From NCBI GenBank assembly GCA_028095005.1, contig CM051459.1, forward strand, positions 202,345,902-202,409,901: 64,000 bases of DNA, given 5' to 3'. Below the pieces are notes generated by a model that was given only the letters and a program-made list of their open reading frames with translations, was not told the DNA's origin and did not search any database. Both the position numbers and the translations under genes were made by a program. The first letter of the stretch is position 1, and every line of letters starts with the position of its first letter. This stretch comes from Rhynchospora pubera. Taxonomy: Eukaryota > Streptophyta > Magnoliopsida > Poales > Cyperaceae. Positions 31,776-44,416 of the stretch are shown piece after piece.

Positions 31776-33250
31776 AGCCTCCAATGCTAGGAATGAGTCG
31801 TCTAGCGTACGTGCTACGTCGGGAATCCATCTATATGCTCCAAAATCATCAGAAATCATCAAAATCCTGTAAAATGAGAGAAGAAACGACGGTAGAGCCA
31901 ATTCCATCGAAATCATAGCAATCTATTGAATAATTCAATGGTTTGAGTGTTATTTGAGTGCCAAGTACGGTCCAAATGCCTACAAATAATGACGATATCA
32001 CTGTCCAAATTTTTACCAAATGGACCAGATTTTAAAAGAACAAAAGAAATAATTATGCAAAAGAGTAAACACTTAAATAACACATAATCATGCATGCATT
32101 TTCCATAAGTTATTACTTGTATTAATATCCTCAAATCTTCATAAAAAAGAAAAAAACTCCTATACTTATAAAATTTCAGAATTTAGTTGAAGTAACCACA
32201 AATGCCACATATTACCATAAGAAAATAAATATTGCATTATGAACAACCAAAAACCTCAAAAATTACCAACAAATTCGAAATTCTCATACTTTTCAACACA
32301 AAATCTGGATTTTTACTTAAAAATCCGAAATAACTTAAATAAAATCTAGATCATGAATTTTCGTTTGCATGCAAGGTTTAAAAATTGTCATGAACTCTAA
32401 ATATCCTATAAACCTCAAACAAATAGTTTATAAAGACTATATCCGCTCAAAATCCACAACAAATTCGGATTAATTTAACAAAAAAATTTAGATATTAATC
32501 ATTTACCACAAGAACTATACATTCAACCAAAAAAAATCACTATTTTCTAACTATCCAACTAGAAAACCGAAATGAGTAATTGAAAAACTTACATGAAAAT
32601 GACTCAAAATAAAAAATAAACAATTTGCATGTTCATATCTTGACTTCTACTATCCATTTTCTATTTTTCTCGAATTTTTCAGATTTTTCTACTAATTTTT
32701 ATGCTTGGTTTTGTGTTTGCCGAAATTGGAGGAAGAAGAAAATAAATGGAGTGGGTTTTGTTCTCTTCCCCTTTAAAGTAGGAGAGAGATAGTGAGTGGG
32801 AAATGTGGGCCCAATAATTGAACTTTCTTTTTACATTTGTACAAAAAATCTCGCCTAATCTCTTCAATGCAGAACAGAAAACAAAAAGTTGCGCAAAAAA
32901 TCAAAACAAAACAGAGGTGTCAGCCCGAAAAAAAAATACACTATAGCGGCAATACCACTATAGCCCCCTATAGCGGCAATAGCAATACCGCTATAGCCCC
33001 CTATAGCGGCAATAGTATTACCGCTATAGGGCTGAGCTATAACGGCAATACTATTGCCGCTATAGTTGTGCTCTTTTTAAAATTTCAGAGGGTGTTTTGT
33101 CTTTTTTAAAATTGTTAGGGGCATTTTTGTCATTGATAAAAATTTTCCGGTGAGTGCTGGTACGAGAAGAAAAGGCCGCTAATTTCAAAATTTGATATAT
33201 TGACTTCAAACACTGAATTTGACCTTGTTATTACTTAGTGACCTAACAAG

Positions 33251-33514
33251 TAGGGCTGTCAATTTACCATCGTTTCGCACGTTTTCGTTTCGTTCCGTCC
33301 AAAACGGAACACAAATGGAAGAGAAAATAGTTTTGTTTTAAAAAACAGAACGGAAACGAAACGAGATTTTATCAACGTTACCGAAACAGAATGGAATAGA
33401 ACACGGAAATGAACTGATTTCAATTGAAAATGATGAAGCAGAAGTGGAACAGAAAATTGTTTCGTTTACTGAAACAAAATGGAAGCGAAAGAGTATTTCA
33501 GTTTGACAGCCATG
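33251..33514. mobile_element. Non-autonomous hAT element, 264 bp
   Basis: It starts TAGGGCTGTCAA and ends TTGACAGCCATG, with the exact 8-bp duplication CTAACAAG at 33243-33250 and 33515-33522. The interior is dense in cgtttcg/cgaaac words. It shares its first bases and word usage with the element at 814-1481. Confidence 0.8.
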
Positions 33515-33652
33515 CTAACAAGCCATATTATTTCGAATCATTTTTTTTATTATTTTTTAAGCTCGTTCTTATAAGATTAAGAAGTTGAAAAACAAATTGA
33601 TTTAGAACTAATCATTTTCGAACAATTTTAACATCTAGTCTTTTTTTTTTTT

Positions 33653-34042
33653 TGAGAAATGCTATTATATTGGACGGATAGGTCCATCCAATGCGATCGT
33701 TCTCACGATTCAAATTTCAAATGATCGATTCAACACGTTCAATATATTTTTCATATTGAAAATTTATAAGATATTTATTTTTATGATTTTTTAAAACTTT
33801 TTACTATTTTTTTGATATTTTAGAAAATTCATGATATAAAATTATGAATCGTCCAATAACAATGATTTCGAAAATACAAAAAAATAGTTAAAAATTTTGA
33901 AAAAAAAAATTTGGTTTCTTATTAGTTTCAATATAGAAAACATATTGAATGGTTCGGATCAGTTATTTAAAATTTAAAATATGAAAACGATCGTATTGGA
34001 CGGACCCCATCCATCTATTATATTGGTCTTTAGCGTTTCTCA
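33653..34042. mobile_element. MITE, 390 bp, Mutator-like size class
   Basis: Inverted ends TGAGAAATGCTA / TAGCGTTTCTCA, then a further paired stretch (ggacggataggtcc / ggaccccatcc). The centre has mirrored 'ttttaaaactttttac...aaaaatagttaaaaattttg' arms like the other ~390-bp MITEs in the window. The left flank is a T run, so no target duplication can be read. Confidence 0.55.
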
Positions 34043-34550
34043 AAATTCATTATTATATATATAAGTTCATTACCTCGGTGTTTGCTATCAATATTATTCT
34101 TGCATTAGAATCATATATTTAACTTATCTATAGCAAGTTCCTAAAATATTACTTGTTGCACGGGATGTGTTCCATACAGCTGGCGTATGTTATCAATTTT
34201 AATCCTCAAACACCAATCTGAACAGTTCAGCATTTCTCTCTAATGAAGAATTTTCTCGGAAGCTAAATTTTATATATTTTCAAAATTTATTATTTTTACT
34301 ATTTAAAAAAAACATTACAGTATTTTTAAAAATTCAAAAAACACTAATATTTTTTTAATAAATGCACACTTTGGCTACCAACAAGATTTTTTATATACAT
34401 ATTATACAGCGAATGAAATTAATTTTGATAACAAGAGTCAATAATAAGGGAATGAAATTATAGCTTATGTCAAGCATCGTGTGAGGGGTGATAGGCTGAT
34501 AGCTAATTGAGTGAGAGGTGATGTCTAACAAGATAAAAAGAGAATAAATT
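34043..34550. mobile_element. Partial copy of the long-hairpin element
   Basis: 34050-34540 is a direct diverged copy of about 46430-47085 (shared stretch: cttgttgcacgggatgtgtt, then ccatacagctgg, then the 'tagctaattgagtgag' part). Only this stretch is present, so it is a fragment of the element at 45870-48738. Confidence 0.65.
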
Positions 34551-34973
34551 CAGCATGGTTTCCAGTGGTTTTCTTTCTCTTCTGTAAGGGTTACATGTGC
34601 GATCGAGAAGGGACACCGGCCCCTAAGAAACACAGCAGTACTAATGATATCATTTAATTGACTCAACAATCAATATGCATTTTTTTAATTGTTTTCATTT
34701 ATCATGGAAAGAAAATTATTTTATAAATTTAATATAAATATGATTTGAATTTACTAATTAAATAAACAATCATATGCAATTCAAATCATGCACAAATAAT
34801 CATAAAACTAGCAATGTAACAACATCTCTGGAAAAAAAATTATGAGAAAAACGCTCATGCATGATATGGAAAGTACACTTGGTAAGCCAATAAAAATAAC
34901 GTTTGCAAATCATTTTGTTTTCTAGAGATTGCAGGACTGCTCAATAGTTTTATGTAGCACCTGACGCGCTGCT

Positions 34974-35079
<106 letters not shown>

Positions 35080-36700
35080 GGAGGTTATAACTCTGACAAA
35101 ATATTGTATATAATTTGCAAATTAGTAATTTCTATTATAGAAAATCATCATATAAATTTGACATAAATTTTCTGTCCAAAAAAACTTGCAAAAGTAACTT
35201 CTAAGAAGGACAAACTTGTAGCATAAATTCAAATCGATCAATCAATGAAAATTACTGGACTCAAATCGTATGTCTAGGATGAGATAATATGAACCACAGT
35301 TTTTAATTAATACTATAGATTAGGCATGAACTACGTTAGATTTTCAAATATATTAAATTATATTTAATTTTTTAATTAAATAATAATTTGTACGACTATT
35401 TTTAATATATTTAACAAAAAATACAATTTTTTATTATAAAGAAATGATCACGTATTTTAATTAATTCTTTAATAGTATAGATTAGACATGAACTACTTTA
35501 GATTTCTAAATATATTTAATTTTTAAATTAAATAATGATTGGTACAACTATTTTTAATATATTTAAAAAAAAGTGAAAACTATTTTTAATTGTAGAAATT
35601 ACAAAAAATAAACTATTTTTAACTCCAAAAATAAAAAAAAGCCAATGCGGCAATAGCAGCCACACAAATCAATATATACTATAGATGTTTGGATTCAAAC
35701 CAGAATGTACAGGCTGGTCAACCGATTCGACCTTGATCCAGCCGACCTTCTGGTCAAAATTGACCCAAAAAATCGGCAGATTCTCATCCAATAAAAACCG
35801 GCAAGTCTGGTTCTGTCAAGGTTGAACCGTTGAGCCGGACCATCCGATTCAACTATATTTTATTTTTTTAAGCGGTGCCGCTTCCTGTATGCGTCAAAAT
35901 TTCAAAATTACAAAACACGCTAAAATTTTATGAATTATTGAAAATACCATCTTAGGCTTTGATGCGTGCATCCCCTCTTAAATGGCATTTGCTATGGTAC
36001 AGTCCCTTGTCTGACCATCTTTGATCTAACGTGACAATATCTTTTCATGAAGTCTAATGATTAACTTTCCTCAATAAACCCTTGATTGAGCGGTAAGAGA
36101 CAATATATAAAATTTATACAATTTAATATCACTTGATAATTATGTTTTGTTGATCTTTCAATATTGACAACTGCATTGGTTAAAATAAAGTTCGTGTGAT
36201 TAAAAGTGCAATGAGATGGATATAGAAATATAAAAGATTTGATTACATTGCTAAGCTCAGATGCATGACAAAATAGATTTAAAAAAAAACTAAATAACAT
36301 GGATATAATGAACGACATTAACATTCAAAATGTAACAAATTGTAGCATTCCAATAAACTAGTGAAATAATAAATTCCTAAAACAGAAATGCTAGAATATA
36401 AAACTCCTAAAAACAAATATCACTAAAAAAATTGCAAAATTGCAACTCCCTAATTAAAATCTAATATTTAAGACAATTCTCTAAAAAAATCGCCAAACTT
36501 GTCGGAAGACTTGCAATTAATTTGATATAGAGTATTCTTTATTTCCAAGACGGTCTTTTGGATGAAGATTTCAACTCCATATGGGCCCCCCCCCCCCAAA
36601 TTGCGCATATGATCTTCCACATAATTTTAGTGGTTGTATATAAACTCTTTCCAATTGCACAAATGATCTTCCACACAAAATTCATATGGTCAAGGCTAGT
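35080..36700. other. AT-rich intergenic with a local duplication
   Basis: No gene seen. A stretch at about 35312-35420 recurs, diverged, at 35478-35575 (shared words: tagatta, gcatgaacta, tttgtac, gactatttttaatatattta). A run of eleven C lies near 36586-36597. The frames here are short and unconvincing. Confidence 0.5.
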
Positions 36701-36702
36701 GA

Positions 36703-37270
36703 AATCGATAAATGCATATTCATATATATATATCAAACGGTTGTGATTGCATTGCTATCATATTTTATTTTGGAAAATGAAATAAATAATTATTAATAAT
36801 TTTCAAGAACAATCAACTTAGATCAATTATGTTTAAGTTATTTTCTGATTAGTTGATATTCTCCGGTGTCTCATTGTAACACCCAAAAGTTACATACAAA
36901 AAATAAATTCAATTACCAAATATGTAGCTTTTTACAAAATATTCTCTTTAGTAAAAAAGTTTAGACTTCTTTTTTACGGATCGATAATTTCATTCAAATA
37001 AATCTAGAGATACTTATAACAAGAATTAAATAAAGCATTCATGAATGGTCATGCAAAAGATCTCCCTTCTCTCCCTCCCTTCACGTGCAACTCCTACCTT
37101 GATACCCATTTTAGTTGAAATTTATAAAATATCTCTTACAAATTTCAGGAGCACAGACATTATCACACGCAAAATGTATGCTTGAGATTATAGAAAAAAA
37201 AATTGATTTCAACAATAAACAAAAAAATTTAAACGAGAACTTTGTAAAAAATGATTGTAAGATATATATA
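36703..37270. repeat. Left arm of a large inverted repeat
   Basis: Reverse complement of 48755-49318, diverged by scattered substitutions and small indels. Anchors include gaaatcgataaatgcatat, gatattctccggtgtctcat and gaacaatcaacttagatcaa. The inner edge is a (TA)n tract, which continues between every element of the block up to 48755. Confidence 0.85.
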
Positions 37271-37280
37271 TATATATAGA

Positions 37281-39905
37281 GGAATGATATACTACACTCT
37301 GGAATATTGAGTCCTCATACACTGAATCTCTGTGCCTTTAGATCGTTTTAAAATTTGTACAACAGATTGAGATGAGCGGATCGGATTGAGGCGCTGATTT
37401 CTCCGAACTCTCCGTCTGTTTTAAAATTTTCCGTCTCTCCTCTAACCATTTCCATCTCTCTTGCAGAGGAAACGCTGGTTCCTCTCTCTCTTCCCCCACA
37501 AATTCAACTCTAAAAAAATCGTGAAAACCCCAGCGGTCATCTCCGAGCTGCCTTCTCCCTCCGTCGCTACCTCCTCTATCCTCAGGATTTGTCTTCTCTC
37601 TCCGCCTCAACTAACTAAAATAGAGTTGTTGTCAATCTCTCCCTTGTGAAAACCCTAGCGGCTTATACTTCTTTGAAAACCCTAGCGGCTTATACTAACA
37701 AGCATTTTGATCAATTCTAGGTAAGTCTTCTTTACAAGTTATTTGCATGCATTACCAACTTGGATCAACAACAAGCATTTGGATCAATTTTGGGTGTCTT
37801 CCACTGAAAAAATCGGATACAGGAGCTTTTGAAATTAGAAATTGGGTAAGCACTTGAAGTAGGATATAGGATGTGTCAGTGAAATTGAAGTGCTTTACCA
37901 AGTTTTCAGACGATATGACACTGAACTTCTATGCTAAGGGTGTTCAGACAATATTAGAGGGCACTTTCAGTTTTTGTTAACTATGATTTTTGTTAGCTGC
38001 TAAGCCTTAATTAATTAGGTTCACTTTTAGTTTTGAGTATACTTTCAGTTTAAGCCTCATTCTCTTTTAATCTCACTTTAGGTTTCCTTTAAGAGAGAAG
38101 AAGAGAATGCTATGGAAAGAGAGAAGAAGGCTATGGAATCGAAGGAAAAAGTTCTCGTTTTAATATAGTCGTTTTATCAGTTTTAGTGACAGAATTGTTG
38201 TTTGGTTGATAATTTTTGTTTGAAAATGATAATTAGAATTCTGGTAATAGATGACATCTAGTGGCTGCTCTTTTTTGTACTAATCAAATCTTTGTAATTT
38301 TATCTTCCTATGTACCTGTACCAGTGTACTTATTATTTATGCTTGCAACTTGCAAGTACGCACAACAATAAGAGGTGCTTGTTAATCATACTTTGTAATT
38401 TCTGTTTGTAAGCTATCTTTTATGCTTGTAATATATCAATAGCAAAATGCGCACACATTTGTACCGATTATCCTTTGTACCTATTTGTAATTTGAACACA
38501 TATCATCAAAATGCGCACACATCCTGCTTGTAATATTCATTATAATGCATACACATTTGTAAAGTGCGCTTGTATAGTGCAATTAAAATCTGGTATGTGA
38601 TTACTTCTAGTACCTCTTGACAATACCAGTGTGCTTACTGCTAGTACTTGATTAAAATCTGGTATGTACTTTCTTACTGCGAGTACTCTAGTACTTGATT
38701 AAAATCTGCTATATATTTGCTTGCTTACTACTTACTGCTAGTGCTTACTGCAATTAACAACTCAAGTTGGGATTCTGACAAGTGACCATGACATTATACC
38801 AGAAAGTATGAGTCCAGGGCAGTATACATATACAGGTCCCACTAATACGCACCACTCATACAGTACCACTTTTAAAATTGAATTGAACTATTTAATAAAA
38901 AAATTATTAAATAAAATATTTTCCGACAAAAGGAGCAAGCTTTAAAATGTTCATGTGGGCTCGACTCATCCGGTTCTTCTTGTCCATGGTTGTTCTCATC
39001 GACAATTGTTAAAGAAGCTCCTTCAGTCCTCTCGTCTATGCTCACCATTTTTTTAATTTCTATAAAATTGTACAAAACAAGTACAGAAAATCCTTCAGTC
39101 CTCTCGTCTATGCTCACCATTTATTTAATCTCTATGCTCACCATTTTTTAATTTCTAGAAAAATCAGTTCTATAATCATTTTTAAATTTCTATAAAAATC
39201 AGTTCTATAATCTCTGACATTAGTTACTGGATGATTAGTCCTAGAAAAAAGGTTCCAAACAAATACATAATTTGGCATAACCAAAAGAGAAACCAGCATG
39301 ACCAATTGATTTTCACTACTGTAAATAGTACAAACAAATCTTTAGAATTAACCCTTTCAACAGAGCTGTTAACCCAAATTCCATTGCAATGTCTCCTGAC
39401 AAACCCAAACCATTTCTCTGTTGTCAGTTGCGAGATGTACACATGCACGCAACTAGTTTCGATGAAGAATACCAACGGAGATACTATGGTGATACACAAT
39501 TAAAGACAAAGCTCTCACCTTTTTACTCTAGATCGGTGATACTATGGTGCTATGACAAAGAGTACCTACGGAGAAGTGAGGTCGCAACCAGTGTCGATGA
39601 AGAAGGAGAGATGTGCGATGCTCTGATAAAGAGTACCAACGGAGAAGAGAGGTCGTGACTAGTGCTTCTATTTTTTGTCCAAACGAAAGTAGAAGAGATC
39701 AGATAGAGCACAGAGGAGAAAGCGCTTAACAGGACTTAACGGAAGGAGAAAGGCAACTGAACGGAAAAAATAAGCAGCTACGGAGAAATTAGCGCCATAA
39801 TCCGATCCACTCATCTCAATCCATTGCACGACTTTTAAAGCGATCTAAAAGCACAGAGATTCAGTGTATGAGGGTTCAATACTCCATAGTGTAGTATATC
39901 ATTCC
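37281..39905 (-). mobile_element. Deleted FAR1-type MULE, 2625 bp, in a TA tract
   Basis: Starts GGAATGATATACTACACTC and ends GTAGTATATCATTCC between (TA)n tracts. Inverted repeats of about 130 bp also pair the stretches 'ctgaatctctgtgcctttag' and 'gagatgagcggatcgg' with their right-end counterparts. It carries only a transposase N-terminal remnant on the minus strand (38872-39120); the rest of the gene is deleted. The left end has 5'-leader-like sequence with a duplicated 'gaaaaccctagcggctt'. Confidence 0.75.
38872..39120 (-). pseudogene. FAR1-like transposase N-terminal remnant
   Basis: An 82-codon frame aligns by eye with residues 1-47 of the transposase at 41217 (shared pattern: MV-I, DE, ENN..QE, D...PHE, F...KIF). 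The start region is tandemly duplicated, giving MVSIDERTEG twice. Nothing of the DNA-binding or catalytic domain follows. Confidence 0.6.
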
Positions 39906-39922
39906 TATATATATATATATAG

Positions 39923-40310
39923 AGAATGGCTAACGCGCCATCGATGACACGTGCCATCAATTTTCTATAAGCTCGTTTTTCGAAATTCAAAAGTCAAACG
40001 GTCGATCCAAACCGTTCAAGTTGATCAAAATATTGAACTACCTTTGGAGACCAAATTTTTCATTTTTTCGAAATTTTTTGCTATTTATTATGATATTTTC
40101 AAATTGGAGGGCATGAAATACTCTAATCATAATGTTTTAAAAAATATCAGAATAAATAACAAAAAAATTCGAAAAAATATAAAATTTGGTCTCCAAAGAT
40201 ATTTCAATATGGAGAACAACTTGAACGGTTTGGATTGACCGTTTGAATTTTGGATCTCGAAAAATAACTTGATGGCACGGGACCCTCCGTGCCATCGATG
40301 GCACGTTAGC

Positions 40311-40315
<5 letters not shown>
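39923..40315. mobile_element. MITE, 393 bp, in a TA tract, FAR1-MULE-like ends
   Basis: Ends AGAATGGCTAACG... / ...CGTTAGCCATTCT sit directly between (TA)n tracts. The terminal part (GGCTAACGTGCCATCGATGG) closely matches the end of the neighbouring FAR1 MULE (GGCTAAAGTGCCATCTATGG). The interior is a long imperfect hairpin containing 'acggtcgatccaaaccgttc'. No coding capacity. Confidence 0.75.
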
Positions 40316-40343
<28 letters not shown>

Positions 40344-41216
40344 GGCTAAAGTGCCATCTATGGCACAGCACATTTGTGCCATAGATCTTTTAGCCATCCG
40401 ATTCCTTTAATATTCGTGCAAGATATTGAGATGTAAGGCTCAGATACAGACGCTGGAGGAGAGACTCTGTTAATTTTTTCCGTCTAGTCTTCTCACTTCT
40501 TCGCTACTAGCTGAGCGAAGCGCGAATATTTGTGTCGATCAATTGAGAAACCCTAGAGCACGAAGCACTCAACGCCAAAATCAAGCAAAACCGAGCAAAA
40601 TTGAGCCCTACCTTGCGCAATCCCTCAGCGCCTCTCTAATAGGTTAGTTGCTTCCTCTTTTTATACTTTCCGTATTGTTTTTTGTCAATTAAATATAATA
40701 TTTTTTTTGTGTGACCTAGTAGCTCCGATAGGTTAGTTGCTTCCCCAGTGCAAAATCAAGCCCCTCTCTGATAGATTAGTTGCTTCCTCTTTTTCAAAAT
40801 TTGTCGTATTTGAAGAATACATGGTCTGATATCAAAAAACACCAACATTCGAAAATTCTGACATTCGAAAATTGCTTCCTCTTTGCGCATATGCTCTCTC
40901 TGTTTGAAGATATGTTAGTTAAATAAAGTTTGAAGGTTTGAATGTAGTAAAGTTTGAAGCTTTATATTTAAAGAAAATTTCGCAAAAAACCTGATATCAG
41001 AATTTTGATATTGCACCCCAATTCTTGAAATGTGATGTGCCATAGACCTCGGGTCTGAATTTTTTAAAGAGCACATCGTGAGTATAAGCCTCAGGTCTTT
41101 TAAAGTCCCAATCCCAATTTTTCAATTTCAATGTGTTAATTATAAAGGACACATGCTGAGCTCTGGTCTTTTAAAGAAATTAATAATTTTTCAATTTTGT
41201 AGGAAGTTAAGCAATC

Positions 41217-43693
41217 ATGGTGATTATAAGCGATGTTGATGAAGGTGCAAAATCAGCAAGTGATGATGAAAATAACAGCAGACAGGAATTTGAAGATGAA
41301 GATGAGACCGATCCACATGAAGCCCTAGAATTTGTTCCTTTTGTTGGAAAAATATTCGTCACAACAGATGATGCATTTGACTTCTACAATGATTATGCTC
41401 TTCTAAAGGGGTTTAGTGTTCGTAGAAGAAGTTATTACAAATCATCAAAAGGAGATGTGTCATCAGTTTTGTTCTCATGCTCAAACAATGGCATTTCTAA
41501 AAGGGAAAAAGAAGTCCAAAAAGCAAGGCTAGAGGGGGCACATGAAAGGACGCCCGAAAAAGATAGACCATCGACTCGGACCGGATGCGAGGCACGCCTT
41601 AGACTGAAATTTGAAGATGATGTTTGGAAAGTTACTGTTTTTAATGATGTTCACAACCATCCACTTGTCAATTCTCCATCCAAGGTTCGAAGCCTACGCT
41701 CTCATAAATCCATGTCTCCTGAAGTTATCCAAACCATCAAAAGCATGTTTGCACAAAATATTGAGACAGCCAAAATACATGAATACTTGAAGGTGAGAAA
41801 AGGTGCTAAGAGATCTCTCAAGTTCAAAAGGAAGGATGTGAGTAATGTGATAGCATCCGAAAATCGGAGACTTGTTGGTATAGATGTGGACACATCTTTG
41901 GTGTATTTTCAAAAGAAGAAGGAAGAAGATGCAGAGTTTTTTTATGATGTTGAGATAGACGAGAGTGGACGCTTGAAGAATATATTTTGGGTTGATGGTA
42001 GAGCAAGACGAGCATTTCAAGAATTTGGAGATGTTGTAACTTTCGACATGACGTATCAAACAAATAAGTATGGTTGCAATTTTATTGTAAATATTTTATG
42101 CTCTCTGTTATACTTTTTTAAGTTTTATGCTCTCCTTCCGATTTTTTTTTGTGCTTTCGTACTTGTCAGTCAGGTTAATTACCAATAATTTTATGCTCTC
42201 GGTTATGGTCTAATTTGTTATTCTTCTTATTTGTTAACTTCAGATTTAGCATGCCGGTTGCACCATTTATTGGCGTGAATCATCATCGAATGTCCATTAT
42301 CTTTGGCATTGCAATGTTAAGGTCAGAGGAGACAACTAGTTTTGTTTGGTTATTCCAAACGTGGGTGAAAGCCATGTATGGTAAGAAACCACAAGTGATA
42401 ATTACCGATCAAGATCCCGCAATGAGGATTGCCATCAAAGAGGTCTTCCCAAGTGTCGTTCATAGATGTTGTCAATGGCATGTAATGAGAAAGGCAAGAG
42501 AACACTTGGGGGTCCTTTACAACAAGAAGAAGGGTTTTGAAGATGATTTAAAGCGGGTCATAAATCGTAGCCTAACGGTGCGTGATTTCAAGGAGGGTTG
42601 GAGGCGCATGCTCAAAAAACACAAATTGAGAGAAATCTGGACTAACAACCATAAGTCAATGTACCAACTTGTCTTATCGGTTGAGAAGATAGTAGATAAT
42701 ATTTGGGAAAAAGAAAGTGATGAGGATATTACAAGCATGAATGCGGTGCCTAGGTTGTCATCATTCTATCGAATTGAAAAGGATGCATCTCAAGTTTACA
42801 TGAGAAAAGTAATGAAATTGTTCAAGGAAATGTTAAAAGAGAGTCAACTTGGTGAAATTGACGAGATTGAGAAAGATGTGTTATACCAAGTAACCATTAA
42901 AGAGCACCCCGACATAAAAAATTGGTTTATGGAAAGCTACATGGTTAATATTAACAAGTCGGAGGACATGGTTTCTTGTAGTTGCAAAGGTTACGAGTTC
43001 GAGGGTTTACTTTGTTCTCATGCTATCAAGGTTATGCACCATGTCAATATGTTTCATCTCCCTAATAGATACATAATGAAAAGATGGTGTAAGGATGCTA
43101 ATGCATGTGCAAAAAGATCAATACTAGAGAGGAGCATGGACATTGGGAGTACTCAAGAGCAAGAGTCCCTTAGGATTGCTACACTCAAACCTCGTGTGAT
43201 GAAGGTTTTGGACAAGGCATCAAAGTCAAGCGAAGCTTTTAACAAATTTCAAAGACTATTTGGTATGGTGGAGCAAGGATTGCAAGACGTGGCAAATGAG
43301 GAAGAGACCTTAACATGTGAGATTGGCACGTCGACAAGGACACCTTCTCAAGGGATAATAGATCCACCAATATCACAATGCAAGGGGAAGAGAAAACAAC
43401 CACAAAGATTTAAACCACCATCGGAGGCCAAAAAACCAAGAAAATGTGGCATTTGTGGTAGCAAACAAGGAGGGCATAATGCAAGAACTTGTCCGGTACT
43501 AATTAATACAATCTTATATTAATTTATCATTCAGATTATTGATTCAAGCTTAATAAAATGTGGCATTCTATTAATTTCTTGTTTTTTTAAATTTAAGCTT
43601 AAGAAAGGCAACGGTGATGACATAGAATCAAATGATTCACAAGAAGATACGGAGGTGGAATCGGATAGCCAATATGAAGACTTGTCCAATTGA
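41217..43693 (+). CDS. FAR1/FRS-like MULE transposase
   Basis: Three exons: 41217-42067, 42244-43495 and 43598-43693 (the last may start at 43604). All junctions are GT-AG and in phase, giving about 732 residues. Domains: acidic N-terminus; FAR1-type WRKY/GCM-like zinc DNA-binding domain (about 53-150, ligands near C88, C124, H146, H148); MULE transposase domain with D277 (FDMTYQTN) and D339 (ITDQDPAM) and the CCQWH motif; SWIM zinc finger (CSCKGYEFEGLLCSH); C-terminal CX2C...HX4C knuckle (CGICGSKQGGHNARTC). The stretch that normally holds the third acidic residue appears shortened. It would bind TIRs and cut the element. An acceptor at 41201-41202 precedes the ATG, implying a leader intron. 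It could alternatively be a domesticated FRS gene, but TIRs flank it. Confidence 0.85.
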
Positions 43694-44416
43694 AAAGTAT
43701 TAGTTTAGTTTAGTAAGCTTATTTTGGTGAATAGTAATGTAGTAAGTTCATTTTGTAAGCTCTGGATATGGCCATTTTGTAAGCTCTGGAACAACATTAG
43801 ATAGTGTTCTGGATCAGCATTATTGTTGCGTAAGTTTGCCCTTTAATTTTGTATTAAGCATGACGATCATGTGTCAGGGACAACAAGTGCAGGGACTAAC
43901 TTGTAAAAATGGCATTTTGATATGGAGCGATTTTATACAGCAATCCTTAATTCAGTGTTACAGTGTGGTTCTTACTTTGTTACTAATGGGTATAAGGCTA
44001 TTGTGAGCAAGGTTGAGACTTGGTTTTATACTGCAACTTAGGCACATACAAGTGAACCAACTTAGGCAATTTTGTAAGCACGTACTGGAATTTAGTCATA
44101 CCATTATATATCGCATCATATTAATACTCATAATAATAAACAATTATCTTACAGTCACCTCTGCCAATATCAGTGAACCAACTCTACCACTTTTGATGTG
44201 AGAGTAATCTCTAAATTTGCAAGTAATAATACCAACTAAAGATACACATCCAAGATTATAAACATAACTTCCAAGCTACACATCCAAGGTTATAAATATC
44301 CAAAATAAATCCAAGATACATCCGAGATTACCATTGTTCCACTACAATAAAATTAAACAAGGTGCTATTATATCCTTTTATCATAGACTAACATCATAAT
44401 TAATAATCTTACAACA

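Larger units (their letters stand above)
29667..33148. mobile_element. Mutator-like element, 3482 bp, hairpin-rich termini
   Basis: Flanked by the exact 9-bp direct repeat GGTGAGTGC (29658-29666 and 33149-33157). Terminal inverted repeats of roughly 270 bp begin GGACAATTTTTATAAAAGAC (left) and, reversed, GGAAAATTTTTATCAATGAC (right). The TIRs contain short palindromes built from CTATAGCGGCAATA; the right one has three copies. No transposase is recognised; the interior holds two unrelated-length tandem arrays (30500-30667, 31580-31775) and AT-rich DNA. The 9-bp duplication and long TIRs define Mutator type. Confidence 0.8.

Noticed and set aside
41217..43693. Host FHY3/FAR1 regulatory gene rather than transposase
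   Set aside because: The gene lies inside matching terminal inverted repeats together with a convergent ORF, so transposon origin is better supported; domestication cannot be excluded.
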